Assembly: GCA_903916165.1 (NCBI GenBank)
Contig: CAIWVR010000138.1
Span: 1-5,212 of the forward strand
Direction: 5' to 3'
DNA length: 5,212 bases
From: an uncultured Hyphomicrobiales bacterium
Lineage (GTDB): Bacteria > Pseudomonadota > Alphaproteobacteria > Rhizobiales > Beijerinckiaceae
Part shown: positions 1-5,212 of the stretch, piece by piece
Numbering within the stretch: the stretch's first letter is position 1
Layout of the letters: the number at the start of each line of letters is the position of its first letter
The notes under the pieces: model-generated
What the model saw: the letters and a program-made list of their open reading frames with translations, nothing else
Told to the model about the DNA's origin: nothing
Databases searched by the model: none
Translations under genes and position numbers: made by a program

Positions 1-120
1 GAGTTTCCGAAGCCGAACCGTGTATCCACGGGCCTGCAAGAGTGCTCCGAGGGCCGCAGACGCAAGCCCCTTGCCGAGCGATGACACCACGCCGCCGGTG
101 ATGAAAATGTACCGCGCCAT
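1..120 (-). CDS. pyrG: CTP synthase, N-terminal 40 codons (partial, runs off left edge)
   Basis: CTP synthase makes CTP from UTP with ATP and glutamine, the last step of de novo pyrimidine nucleotide synthesis, in the cytoplasm. Only the first 40 residues are present. They begin [20 protein letters not shown], which is the near-invariant start of the synthetase domain. The P-loop-like [10 protein letters not shown] lies at residues 9-18 with K17 as the nucleotide-contacting lysine, and the segment ends RLRKL, where the family normally continues with a DPY motif. The start at base 120 is the only one that gives the family N-terminus. The Shine-Dalgarno signal is weak, an AGG at 132-134 about 11 bases upstream. 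It lies downstream of secG on the same strand, but a strong terminator and a palindromic repeat separate them, so it probably has its own promoter. Identity is secure; the rest of the protein, including the glutaminase domain, is outside the window. Confidence 0.96.
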   Translation of the reverse strand, partial: MARYIFITGGVVSSLGKGLASAALGALLQARGYTVRLRKL

Positions 121-202
121 GGGAGTTGAGACCTATCTTGTTCGCCGCAGTCCGGAAAGCCAAAAATGCTGTCGGGGCGGCATGATCCACAAAGCTTCAG
201 CA
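121..202 (-). other. pyrG upstream leader, no confident promoter
   Basis: These 82 bases separate the repeat element from the pyrG start. Read on the minus strand they contain a T-run followed by TTGGCT (-35-like) and, further down, AAGATA (-10-like) just before the weak AGG ribosome binding site. The spacing and the -10 match are poor, so I do not call a promoter. I see no gene and no pyrimidine attenuator of the kind known from Gram-positive pyrG leaders (a C-rich initial tract followed by a terminator). Confidence 0.3.
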
Positions 203-304
203 TTCGTCATTGCGAGCGAAGCGAAGCAATCCATCTCAAAGACTGCCGTCAGATGGATTGCCGCGTCGCTCAGCTCCTCGCCATGACGAAGTCGCAATGA
301 CGAA
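203..304. repeat. Intergenic palindromic repeat element, about 100 bases
   Basis: The left arm (203-236) and right arm (251-290) form a long imperfect inverted repeat. CAATCCATCT at 227-236 pairs with AGATGGATTG at 251-260, and TTCGTCAT at 203-210 pairs with ATGACGAA at 283-290. The middle is looser, and a 14-base loop (237-250) separates the arms. A second outer end follows: TCGCAATGACGAA at 292-304 is the perfect 13-base reverse complement of 203-215, so the left arm can close with either of two tandem right ends. The arm has tandem GCGAA units. From memory, this sequence resembles palindromic repeats present in many copies between genes of Bradyrhizobium, Rhodopseudomonas and relatives; copy number cannot be seen here. 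It lies between the secG terminator and the pyrG leader. Short open frames through it have no coding character. Confidence 0.85.
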
Positions 305-317
305 ATGGAGAGCCCAC

Positions 318-343
318 AAAAAAGGGCCGGAAGATCCGGCCCC
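318..343 (-). terminator. Rho-independent terminator after secG
   Basis: On the minus strand GGGCCGGA (331-342 side) forms a perfect 8-base-pair GC-rich stem with TCCGGCCC: plus-strand arms 324-331 and 335-342, with a 3-base loop at 332-334. It is followed directly by six T residues (A318-A323 on the plus strand). It begins about 12 bases past the secG stop. There is no T-run on the opposite side, so it should act only on minus-strand transcripts. It separates secG transcription from pyrG. Confidence 0.9.
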
Positions 344-355
344 TTGTTCCGATCC

Positions 356-727
356 CTATTGACCCGGGCGAGGTGCCTCTGGCGCAGCCGGGGCCGCTGG
401 TGCCGCCGGGGCTTGCTGGTCGATTCGCTTGAGCTGGTCGAGCAGGTCTCCGCCGGCCGGGGCCGACTGGCCCGGAGCGACACGATCGAGGACCGAAGTA
501 GGTGCGCGGCCCCAGTTTGCGAGCAGGGTGAGACCAAGCGAGGTGATGAAAAAGATGGTTGCCAGAATGGCAGTGGCGCGGGTGAGCGCATTCGTCTGCC
601 CGCGGCCGGTCATGAAGCCGCCACCGCCACCAATGCCAAGCGCGCCGCCTTCGGAACGCTGCAGGAGAACAACCGCGACGAGCGCGACAACGACCATCAG
701 GTGAACGACGATGAGAACGGTTTGCAT
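356..727 (-). CDS. secG: Preprotein translocase subunit SecG
   Basis: SecG is the small accessory subunit of the SecYEG channel in the inner membrane and helps SecA-driven export. The 123-residue product has the family layout: transmembrane segment 1 at about residues 3-22, then the conserved LLQRSEGGALG at 21-31, a glycine-rich cytoplasmic loop (33-37, then GF), and transmembrane segment 2 at about 53-71 ending in ANWG. The C-terminal 50 residues are a hydrophilic extension ending in an Ala/Pro tail with repeated AAP units from about residue 107. Such tails are common in alphaproteobacterial SecG and vary in length. The ATG at 727 is preceded by GGAAG at 738-742, with 10 bases between. It lies 123 bases downstream of tpiA on the same strand and ends in a strong terminator. 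Identification is firm. Confidence 0.95.
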   Translation of the reverse strand: MQTVLIVVHLMVVVALVAVVLLQRSEGGALGIGGGGGFMTGRGQTNALTRATAILATIFFITSLGLTLLANWGRAPTSVLDRVAPGQSAPAGGDLLDQLKRIDQQAPAAPAAPAAPEAPRPGQ

Positions 728-798
728 GGACTCGAGGCTTCCATCAAGGAGGCGCAGACCGCAGTCAGCGCCGGGATTGAGGGCGTTCTACATCAGCC

Positions 799-825
799 GT
801 GCCGCCGGGTCTATCCCGGAGGCAC
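799..825 (-). other. GC-rich hairpin between tpiA and secG
   Basis: Plus-strand GTGCC-g-CCGGG (799-809) pairs with CCCGG-a-GGCAC (815-825): ten base pairs interrupted by one G-A mismatch, around a TCTAT loop. It starts about 25 bases after the tpiA stop on the minus strand. No T-run follows, so it is not a standard intrinsic terminator. It may protect the tpiA mRNA 3' end, mark a processing site, or cause partial termination before secG. Two smaller GC palindromes lie between it and tpiA: GCCC-GCG-GGGC at 826-836 and GCGG-TGCG-CCGC at 839-850. The structure is clear; the function is inference. Confidence 0.5.
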
Positions 826-850
826 GCCCGCGGGGCAAGCGGTGCGCCGC

Positions 851-1612
851 TCAGCCCTTGTAGGCTGCGGCAATACCCAGAAAATCCTTCGCGGTCAGGC
901 TTGCACCACCCACGAGAGCACCGTCGACATCCGGCACGCCCATGAGTTCAGCGGCATTGGAGGGTTTCACCGAGCCGCCGTAGAGCAGCCGAACCCCGGC
1001 GCCCTCGACGGCACCGAGCTTCACGGCGCGCGCCCGCAAAAAGGCGTGAACCTCGGCCACGTCCTGCGCGGTCGGCGTCAGGCCGGTGCCAATGGCCCAG
1101 ATCGGCTCATAGGCGATGACCAGCGTCGCGGCGGTCGCACCGGCCGGCCATGATTCGTCCATCTGCTGTCCCACGACCGACAACGTCTCCCCGGCCCGGC
1201 GCTGCGCCTCGCTTTCGCCGACGCAAACGATGGCGATGAGACCGGCTGTGATCGCCGCTTCGGCCTTGGCGCGCACCTGCGCGGACGATTCGCTGTGATC
1301 CGTGCGGCGCTCGGAATGGCCGACGATGACATAAGTCACGCCGAGGTCCTTCAACATCTGGGCCGAGACGTCGCCGGTATGGGCACCGCTGACCTTGGCG
1401 TGGCAATCCTGCCCGCCAATGGCGAGTTCGGAGCCTTGCGCCAGTTCGACGGCGAGGCTGACGAGGGTCGCGGGCGGGCATATCGCCGCCTCGGCGCGTC
1501 CAAACGCGCCAGCCATGACGCCATCGCGGATCGCCGCAAGTTCGGGAAGCGAGGCCTTCAGGCCGTTCATCTTCCAGTTTCCGGCGACAAGCGGACGCGG
1601 ACGGATGGTCAT
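851..1612 (-). CDS. tpiA: Triosephosphate isomerase
   Basis: The enzyme interconverts dihydroxyacetone phosphate and glyceraldehyde 3-phosphate in glycolysis and gluconeogenesis, as a cytoplasmic TIM-barrel dimer. The 253-residue product has the usual length. All key motifs are present: AGNWKMN with N12 and K14 (substrate binding), IVGHSERR with the electrophilic H99, [11 protein letters not shown] with the catalytic base E169 and the mobile loop 6, and the phosphate-binding [10 protein letters not shown] (211-220) and GALVGGAS (231-238). The reading frame stays open upstream to 1774, but the ATG at 1612 is chosen because it puts the conserved LVAGNWKMN at residues 8-16. It also has a GGAG ribosome binding site at 1623-1626, 10 bases upstream. 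The upstream extension would be an unrelated, Arg/Trp-rich 54 residues. It is divergent from the ppiD-like gene and leads the tpiA-secG pair. Confidence 0.97.
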   Translation of the reverse strand: MTIRPRPLVAGNWKMNGLKASLPELAAIRDGVMAGAFGRAEAAICPPATLVSLAVELAQGSELAIGGQDCHAKVSGAHTGDVSAQMLKDLGVTYVIVGHSERRTDHSESSAQVRAKAEAAITAGLIAIVCVGESEAQRRAGETLSVVGQQMDESWPAGATAATLVIAYEPIWAIGTGLTPTAQDVAEVHAFLRARAVKLGAVEGAGVRLLYGGSVKPSNAAELMGVPDVDGALVGGASLTAKDFLGIAAAYKG

Positions 1613-1648
1613 GAGATCAGGGCTCCAGTTTCGACAGACGGTGCAAGC

Positions 1649-1676
1649 AAATAACAGAGGCAAGGGGTTGTTCCAA
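1649..1676 (-). promoter_or_regulatory. Candidate tpiA promoter
   Basis: On the minus strand TTGGAA (plus 1671-1676) and TTATTT (plus 1649-1654) are separated by 16 bases. They lie 37 bases or more upstream of the tpiA start and resemble a sigma-70-type -35/-10 pair. The stretch is the most AT-rich part of the divergent region. The match is modest, so this is a prediction only. Confidence 0.35.
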
Positions 1677-1692
1677 GCCGGGCTCCCGGAAC
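1670..1692. promoter_or_regulatory. Inverted repeat in the divergent promoter region
   Basis: GTTCC at 1670-1674 pairs with GGAAC at 1688-1692, with a nested CCGGG-CT-CCCGG palindrome at 1678-1689. It overlaps the -35 side of the candidate tpiA promoter and lies upstream of the candidate ppiD promoter. This position would suit a regulator binding site or a transcript hairpin. No known operator consensus is recognised, and short GC palindromes arise often by chance in this base composition. Confidence 0.2.
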
Positions 1693-1709
1693 GCATCCCA
1701 CCCCCTGCA

Positions 1710-1738
1710 TTGCATCGCTCCCGCCCCGTCCTTATAGT
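1710..1738 (+). promoter_or_regulatory. Candidate promoter for the ppiD-trpE transcript
   Basis: TTGCAT (1710-1715) and TATAGT (1733-1738) are separated by exactly 17 bases, a good sigma-70-type pair. TATAGT is a rare AT-rich patch in a C-rich stretch. Transcription would begin near 1745, giving a leader of roughly 48 bases that contains the hairpin at 1747-1769. The downstream genes are tightly packed, so this would drive both the ppiD-like gene and trpE. Confidence 0.5.
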
Positions 1739-1746
1739 CCGCGACC

Positions 1747-1769
1747 GCGGCGCAGGTTGTTTGCGCCGC
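1747..1769 (+). promoter_or_regulatory. Leader hairpin upstream of the ppiD-like gene
   Basis: GCGGCGCA (1747-1754) is the perfect reverse complement of TGCGCCGC (1762-1769), around a 7-base GGTTGTT loop. If transcription starts near 1745 the hairpin lies at the very 5' end of the mRNA, ending 23 bases before the ATG. It could stabilise the transcript or tune translation. It is not followed by a T-run, so it is not a terminator, and it does not cover the start codon. Confidence 0.45.
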
Positions 1770-1792
1770 CACATGAAACCCGGATTGAGACA

Positions 1793-3697
1793 ATGCTTGA
1801 AGGCATGCGCCGCGGCGCGCAGAACTGGCTTGGGAAGACGGTCCTCACGATCCTGTTCGGGACCATGATCATCTCATTCACGATCTGGGGCGTGGGCGAC
1901 GTTTTCCGTGGCATTGGCGTCAGCAATATTGCGGAAGTTGGCTCGACCAATATCTCGACCGTCGATTTCCGCAGCGCCTACCAGACCCAGCTGCAAAACC
2001 TGCAGCGCCAGGCGCGGCGCGCCATCACCAATGAGCAGGCCCGCGCCTATGGACTCGACCGCCAGGTGCTCGGCCGCATGATCGCCGATGCCGCGCTGGA
2101 CCAGAAAGTTGCCGAACTGCGGCTCGCCATGTCCGACGAAGACATTGCGCGCGCCATTCTTGAGGACCCGACGTTCAAGGGACCCGACGGCCGTTTCGAT
2201 CGTGGCCGCTTCAACGACATCCTGCGCGACAACGGCTTCAATGAAATGAGCTTCGTGCGCGACCAGCGCCGCGTCTATCTGCGCCGCGAGCTGGGCGATG
2301 CGCTGTCGGGCAATATCAGGCCACCGGAGGCGACTGTCGAGGCGATCCACCATTTCGCCAATGAAACCCGCTCGACGGATTATTTCGTGCTGACGGAAGC
2401 CGCAGCCGGCGAGATCGCGCAGCCCGCGCCCGCCGACCTCCAATCCTGGTTCGACGCCCGCAAGGCAAACTGGCGCGCGCCCGAATATCGCAAGGTGGTG
2501 ACGCTCGCGGTCACCCCGCTGACGCTGGCCGATCCAGCCCAGGTGTCCGACGCCGAGGCCCGTACGCAATATGACCGGATCAAGGGCGACCGCTTCGGCC
2601 AGGCGGAAACGCGCGAGCTGCAGCAGATCGTCTTTTCAACCGAGGATGAGGCGAAGGCCGCCGCCGAGAAGATCAAGGGCGGTGCCGCCTTCGCCGACAT
2701 CGCAAAGGAGCGCAATCTCGCCGATGCCGACATCGATCTGGGCACCGTGACCCGGCCAGCCATCGCCGATCCGGCGGTGGCGGAAGCGGCCTTTACAACG
2801 GTTTCGGGCGAGGTCAGCGCGCCGGTGAAGACCCGCTTCGGTTTCGCGCTCGTGCGCGTCGGCGCGGTCAAGGCCGCCAACGTGCGCGCCTATGAAGAGG
2901 TTGCCGATGGTGTGAAGCGCGAACTCGCCGTCTCCCGCGCCCGTTCGCGCGCGCAGCAGGTCCGCGACAAGATCGAGGACGAGCGCTCGTCGGGCAAGCC
3001 GCTGGCGGAGGCCGCGAAGATCGCGGGCTTCGATGTTACGATCATCGACGCCATCGACCAGACGGGGCTCGACAAGAAGGGTAACAAGGTTGTCCTGACC
3101 GAGGCCGAATCGGTGCTGCGCGCCATCTTCGCCTCCGACATCGGCGTCGATAACGAGCCGGTCACCACGCGCGACAATGGTTATGTGTGGTTTGAGATCG
3201 CCGCCACCGAGCCTGCGCACGAACGCAACCTCGATGAGGTCAAGGACGAGGTTTTGAAAGCCTGGCGCGATGATGAATTGCGCCGTGCGCTGGCCAGCAA
3301 GGCGGCAGATCTGGTGAAGGCCATCGAGGGCGGCCAGAGCTTCGAGGACGCGGCGAAAGCCGTTGGCGGCGAGGTCAAGACCTCCAGCACTGTCAAGCGC
3401 GGTGGGGCGGAGGGCCTGTCGCCAGGCCTCGTGGCGCAGGTCTTCAATACGCAGGTCGGCAAGGCCGGTTCAGCGGCAGGTGATGGCCTGACGCGCGTCG
3501 TCTTCCAGGTCAACGACAGTGTCGTACCGCCTTTCGAGGCGGATTCGGACGAGGCCAAATCCATCGCGGGCCAACTCGCGACGACCTATTCTGACGACAT
3601 TCTGACGCAATATCTCGCCAAGGTACAGTCGGATCTTGGCGTCAAGATCAACGCGGGCGCGCTGAACCTGGCGATGGGCGGCGGCGACGCCTATTGA
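1793..3697 (+). CDS. ppiD: SurA/PpiD-type periplasmic folding factor with degenerate parvulin domain
   Basis: This 634-residue protein is a membrane-anchored folding factor of the PpiD/SurA group, which assists proteins leaving the Sec channel. The N-terminus [15 protein letters not shown] is followed by one transmembrane segment at about 16-34 (ending FTIWGVGD). Positive residues lie before it, so the bulk faces the periplasm. A SurA_N-like helical region spans about 45-170. The parvulin-like domain is at about 270-356, recognisable by FADIAKE, then AAF and [13 protein letters not shown]. Two expected histidine positions are changed: Q278 (QQIVF instead of the usual HIL) and A352 (GFALV instead of GYHII). 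It may therefore act as a chaperone rather than an isomerase. The rest (about 360-634) is Ala/Glu/Lys-rich, without further motifs. The ATG at 1793 is preferred over an in-frame TTG at 1757, because the TTG lies in the leader hairpin and would add 12 residues before the conserved start; GGA at 1782-1784 is the likely ribosome binding site. Family is firm; the symbol is by analogy. Confidence 0.88.
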   Translation: MLEGMRRGAQNWLGKTVLTILFGTMIISFTIWGVGDVFRGIGVSNIAEVGSTNISTVDFRSAYQTQLQNLQRQARRAITNEQARAYGLDRQVLGRMIADAALDQKVAELRLAMSDEDIARAILEDPTFKGPDGRFDRGRFNDILRDNGFNEMSFVRDQRRVYLRRELGDALSGNIRPPEATVEAIHHFANETRSTDYFVLTEAAAGEIAQPAPADLQSWFDARKANWRAPEYRKVVTLAVTPLTLADPAQVSDAEARTQYDRIKGDRFGQAETRELQQIVFSTEDEAKAAAEKIKGGAAFADIAKERNLADADIDLGTVTRPAIADPAVAEAAFTTVSGEVSAPVKTRFGFALVRVGAVKAANVRAYEEVADGVKRELAVSRARSRAQQVRDKIEDERSSGKPLAEAAKIAGFDVTIIDAIDQTGLDKKGNKVVLTEAESVLRAIFASDIGVDNEPVTTRDNGYVWFEIAATEPAHERNLDEVKDEVLKAWRDDELRRALASKAADLVKAIEGGQSFEDAAKAVGGEVKTSSTVKRGGAEGLSPGLVAQVFNTQVGKAGSAAGDGLTRVVFQVNDSVVPPFEADSDEAKSIAGQLATTYSDDILTQYLAKVQSDLGVKINAGALNLAMGGGDAY

Positions 3698-3701
3698 GAA
3701 G
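3696..3701 (+). promoter_or_regulatory. trpE ribosome binding site overlapping the upstream stop codon
   Basis: GAGAAG at 3696-3701 lies 8 bases before the ATG at 3710 and overlaps the last two bases of the TGA that ends the ppiD-like gene. This decides the trpE start. It also suggests that ribosomes ending the upstream gene can help initiate trpE, that is, translational coupling. Confidence 0.6.
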
Positions 3702-3709
3702 CGGCTGAC

Positions 3710-5212
3710 ATGTTCGAACCTTCCTTCGAGGCCTTTGAGCCCGCCTATGCCGCGGGGACGCCCGTGCTCGTCTCGACCAGGCTCGTCGCCGATCTGGAAA
3801 CGCCGGTCTCGGCCTTCCTGAAATTATCGGCGGGCCGGGCCGGCAATGTCTTCCTGCTCGAATCTGTCGAAGGCGGTGCCGCGCGCGGTCGCTATTCCAT
3901 GATCGGCCTCGACCCCGACGTGATCTGGCGCGCCAATGGCGACAGGTCCGACATCAACCGCCGTGCGCTGACTGACCGCGACGCATTCATGCCCTGCCCG
4001 GGAAAACCGCTCGACGCCCTGCGCGCACTGATCGCCGAATCCGCCGTGCCCGATTTCGAGGGCCATGCGCTGCCGCCGATGGCGGCGGGCGTGTTCGGCT
4101 ATCTCGGCTATGACATGGTGCGGCAGATGGAGCGCCTTGCTCCTGCCAAGGCCGATCTGATCGGCGTGCCAGAAGCGGTGATGATCCGCCCGACGCTGAT
4201 GGCGGTGTTCGATTCGGTGCGCGACGAACTCACCATCGTCACGCCCGTGCGCCCACAGGCGGGCATCAGTGCGCGCGCTGCTTATGAGACTGCGCAAGCG
4301 CGGCTCGACACGCTGGTCACTGTGCTGGAAAGCCCGCTCGACCATGTCGCGCCACTGGCAGACCCGCTGCTGCTCGCGCAGGAACCTTCCTCCAACACCA
4401 GCGAGACCCGCTTCCTCGAGATGGTGGCCAAGGCGAAGGACTATATCCGCGCCGGCGACATTTTCCAGGTGGTTCTGTCGCAGCGCTTCACCTCGCGCTT
4501 TGATCTGCCGGCCTTCTCGCTCTACCGCGCACTGCGCCGCGTGAACCCGGCCCCGTTTCTGTGCTATCTTGATTTCGGCGGCTTCCAGATCGTCTGTTCG
4601 AGCCCTGAAATTCTGGTCCGCGTGCGCGACGGCAAGGTCACGATCCGCCCCATCGCCGGCACCCGCTGGCGCGGGGCAACGCAGGCCGAGGACGAGGCGC
4701 TGGCCGCCGAACTGCTCGCCGATCCCAAGGAACGCGCCGAACATCTCATGCTGCTCGACCTTGGCCGCAACGATGTCGGCCGCGTCTCTGAGATCGGCAG
4801 CGTCGAAGTGACAGAGAAATTCTTCATCGAGCGCTACAGCCACGTCATGCACATTGTCTCAAACGTGGAAGGCCGGCTCGCCGCGCCGCACGACGACATC
4901 GACGCGCTCTGTGCAGGCTTTCCGGCGGGCACGGTCTCGGGCGCCCCGAAGGTGCGGGCGATGGAGATCATCGACGAACTGGAAACGCACAAGCGCGGCA
5001 TCTACGGCGGCTGCATCGGCTATTTCGGCGCCTCGGGCGAAATGGACACCTGCATCGTGCTGCGCACGGCGGTGATCAAGGACGGGCAGATGCATGCGCA
5101 GGCTGGCGCGGGGATCGTCTACGATTCCGATCCGGCCTCCGAGCACAGAGAATGCGTCAACAAGGCCAAGGCGCTGTTTCGCGCGGCGGAAGAAGCCGTG
5201 CGCTTCGCGACC
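3710..5212 (+). CDS. trpE: Anthranilate synthase component I (partial at right edge)
   Basis: TrpE converts chorismate to anthranilate, using ammonia supplied by the TrpG glutamine amidotransferase, as the first committed step of tryptophan synthesis. The frame is open for 501 codons to the window edge. It has the family's signatures: LLESVEGG at 49-56 (the LLES tryptophan feedback element), RYSMIG at 61-66, NPAPF at 279-283 (second part of the feedback pocket), and IAGTRWRG at 315-322. The chorismate-binding core follows with LLDLGRNDVGR (348-358), RYSHVMHIVS (375-384), FPAGTVSGAPK (404-414) and, near the end, AGAGIV and SDPASEHREC. Stand-alone TrpE is roughly 500-510 residues, so only a few codons are probably missing. 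Whether a TrpG domain is fused behind it cannot be seen. It begins 12 bases after the ppiD-like gene on the same strand, and no promoter, terminator or Trp-codon leader peptide lies between. Identification is very firm. Confidence 0.96.
   Translation, partial: MFEPSFEAFEPAYAAGTPVLVSTRLVADLETPVSAFLKLSAGRAGNVFLLESVEGGAARGRYSMIGLDPDVIWRANGDRSDINRRALTDRDAFMPCPGKPLDALRALIAESAVPDFEGHALPPMAAGVFGYLGYDMVRQMERLAPAKADLIGVPEAVMIRPTLMAVFDSVRDELTIVTPVRPQAGISARAAYETAQARLDTLVTVLESPLDHVAPLADPLLLAQEPSSNTSETRFLEMVAKAKDYIRAGDIFQVVLSQRFTSRFDLPAFSLYRALRRVNPAPFLCYLDFGGFQIVCSSPEILVRVRDGKVTIRPIAGTRWRGATQAEDEALAAELLADPKERAEHLMLLDLGRNDVGRVSEIGSVEVTEKFFIERYSHVMHIVSNVEGRLAAPHDDIDALCAGFPAGTVSGAPKVRAMEIIDELETHKRGIYGGCIGYFGASGEMDTCIVLRTAVIKDGQMHAQAGAGIVYDSDPASEHRECVNKAKALFRAAEEAVRFAT

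Noticed and set aside
133..591. Open frames on both strands across the pyrG-secG spacer
   Set aside because: They run through the palindromic repeat and the terminator, and overlap secG in another frame. Their translations only reflect the repeat.
305..1153. A 282-codon open frame on the plus strand opposite secG and tpiA
   Set aside because: It crosses two convincing minus-strand genes, the terminator and the hairpin spacer. Its composition (Arg/Gly-rich) is that of a shadow frame and it has no ribosome binding site.
1613..1774. N-terminal extension of tpiA from the longer open frame
   Set aside because: The extra 54 residues have no family match, would overlap the candidate promoters, and would displace the conserved start near the GNWKMN motif; the ATG at 1612 has a good ribosome binding site.
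1613..1792. Possible trp leader peptide and attenuator ahead of the ppiD-trpE unit
   Set aside because: No short frame with clustered TGG codons and no terminator with a T-run is present, and the hairpin at 1747-1769 has no competing partner that I can see.
1874..2569. A 231-codon open frame on the minus strand opposite the ppiD-like gene
   Set aside because: It is a shadow of the coding frame, with no domain, no credible start signal and no promoter.
3824..4852. A 342-codon open frame on the minus strand opposite trpE
   Set aside because: It lies wholly within the well-supported trpE frame. Its product is rich in His, Arg, Ala and Asp without any recognisable domain, which is typical of antisense shadows in high-GC DNA.
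1..5212. CRISPR array, tRNA, rRNA, insertion sequence or phage genes
   Set aside because: No regularly spaced repeats, cloverleaf-like sequence, transposase frame or terminal repeats with target duplication were seen. Coding DNA is nearly continuous and consists of housekeeping genes.

Overview
The window looks like chromosomal, high-GC DNA of an alphaproteobacterium, most likely in the Hyphomicrobiales (Rhizobiales). The reasons are codon use dominated by G/C third positions, the start of CTP synthase reading GYTVRLRKL, the order tpiA-secG-pyrG facing away from a SurA/PpiD-like gene followed by trpE, and an intergenic palindrome whose arm (TGCGAGCGAAGCGAAGCAAT) I recall as abundant in Bradyrhizobium/Rhodopseudomonas-type genomes. 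The genus cannot be fixed from this window.

Left half, all on the minus strand (read from right to left): tpiA (triosephosphate isomerase, 851-1612), a 123-base spacer with a GC-rich hairpin, secG (SecYEG translocon subunit, 356-727), an intrinsic terminator (318-343), an intergenic palindromic repeat (203-304), a short leader, and the first 40 codons of pyrG (CTP synthase, 1-120), which runs off the left edge.

Right half, plus strand: a 180-base divergent control region (1613-1792) with candidate promoters for both directions and a leader hairpin, then a membrane-anchored SurA/PpiD-type periplasmic folding factor (1793-3697). Only 12 bases later comes trpE (anthranilate synthase component I, 3710 to beyond 5212), which runs off the right edge after 501 codons. 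The tight spacing implies that the folding factor and trpE are co-transcribed.

The genes are housekeeping: glycolysis, protein export and periplasmic folding, CTP synthesis and tryptophan synthesis. I see no mobile element, CRISPR array, tRNA or rRNA, and no sign of an undescribed multi-gene system. The points worth a second look are the palindromic repeat with a duplicated outer end, the apparent loss of both histidine positions in the parvulin domain of the folding factor, the coupling of that gene to trpE, and hairpins in the ppiD leader and between tpiA and secG.
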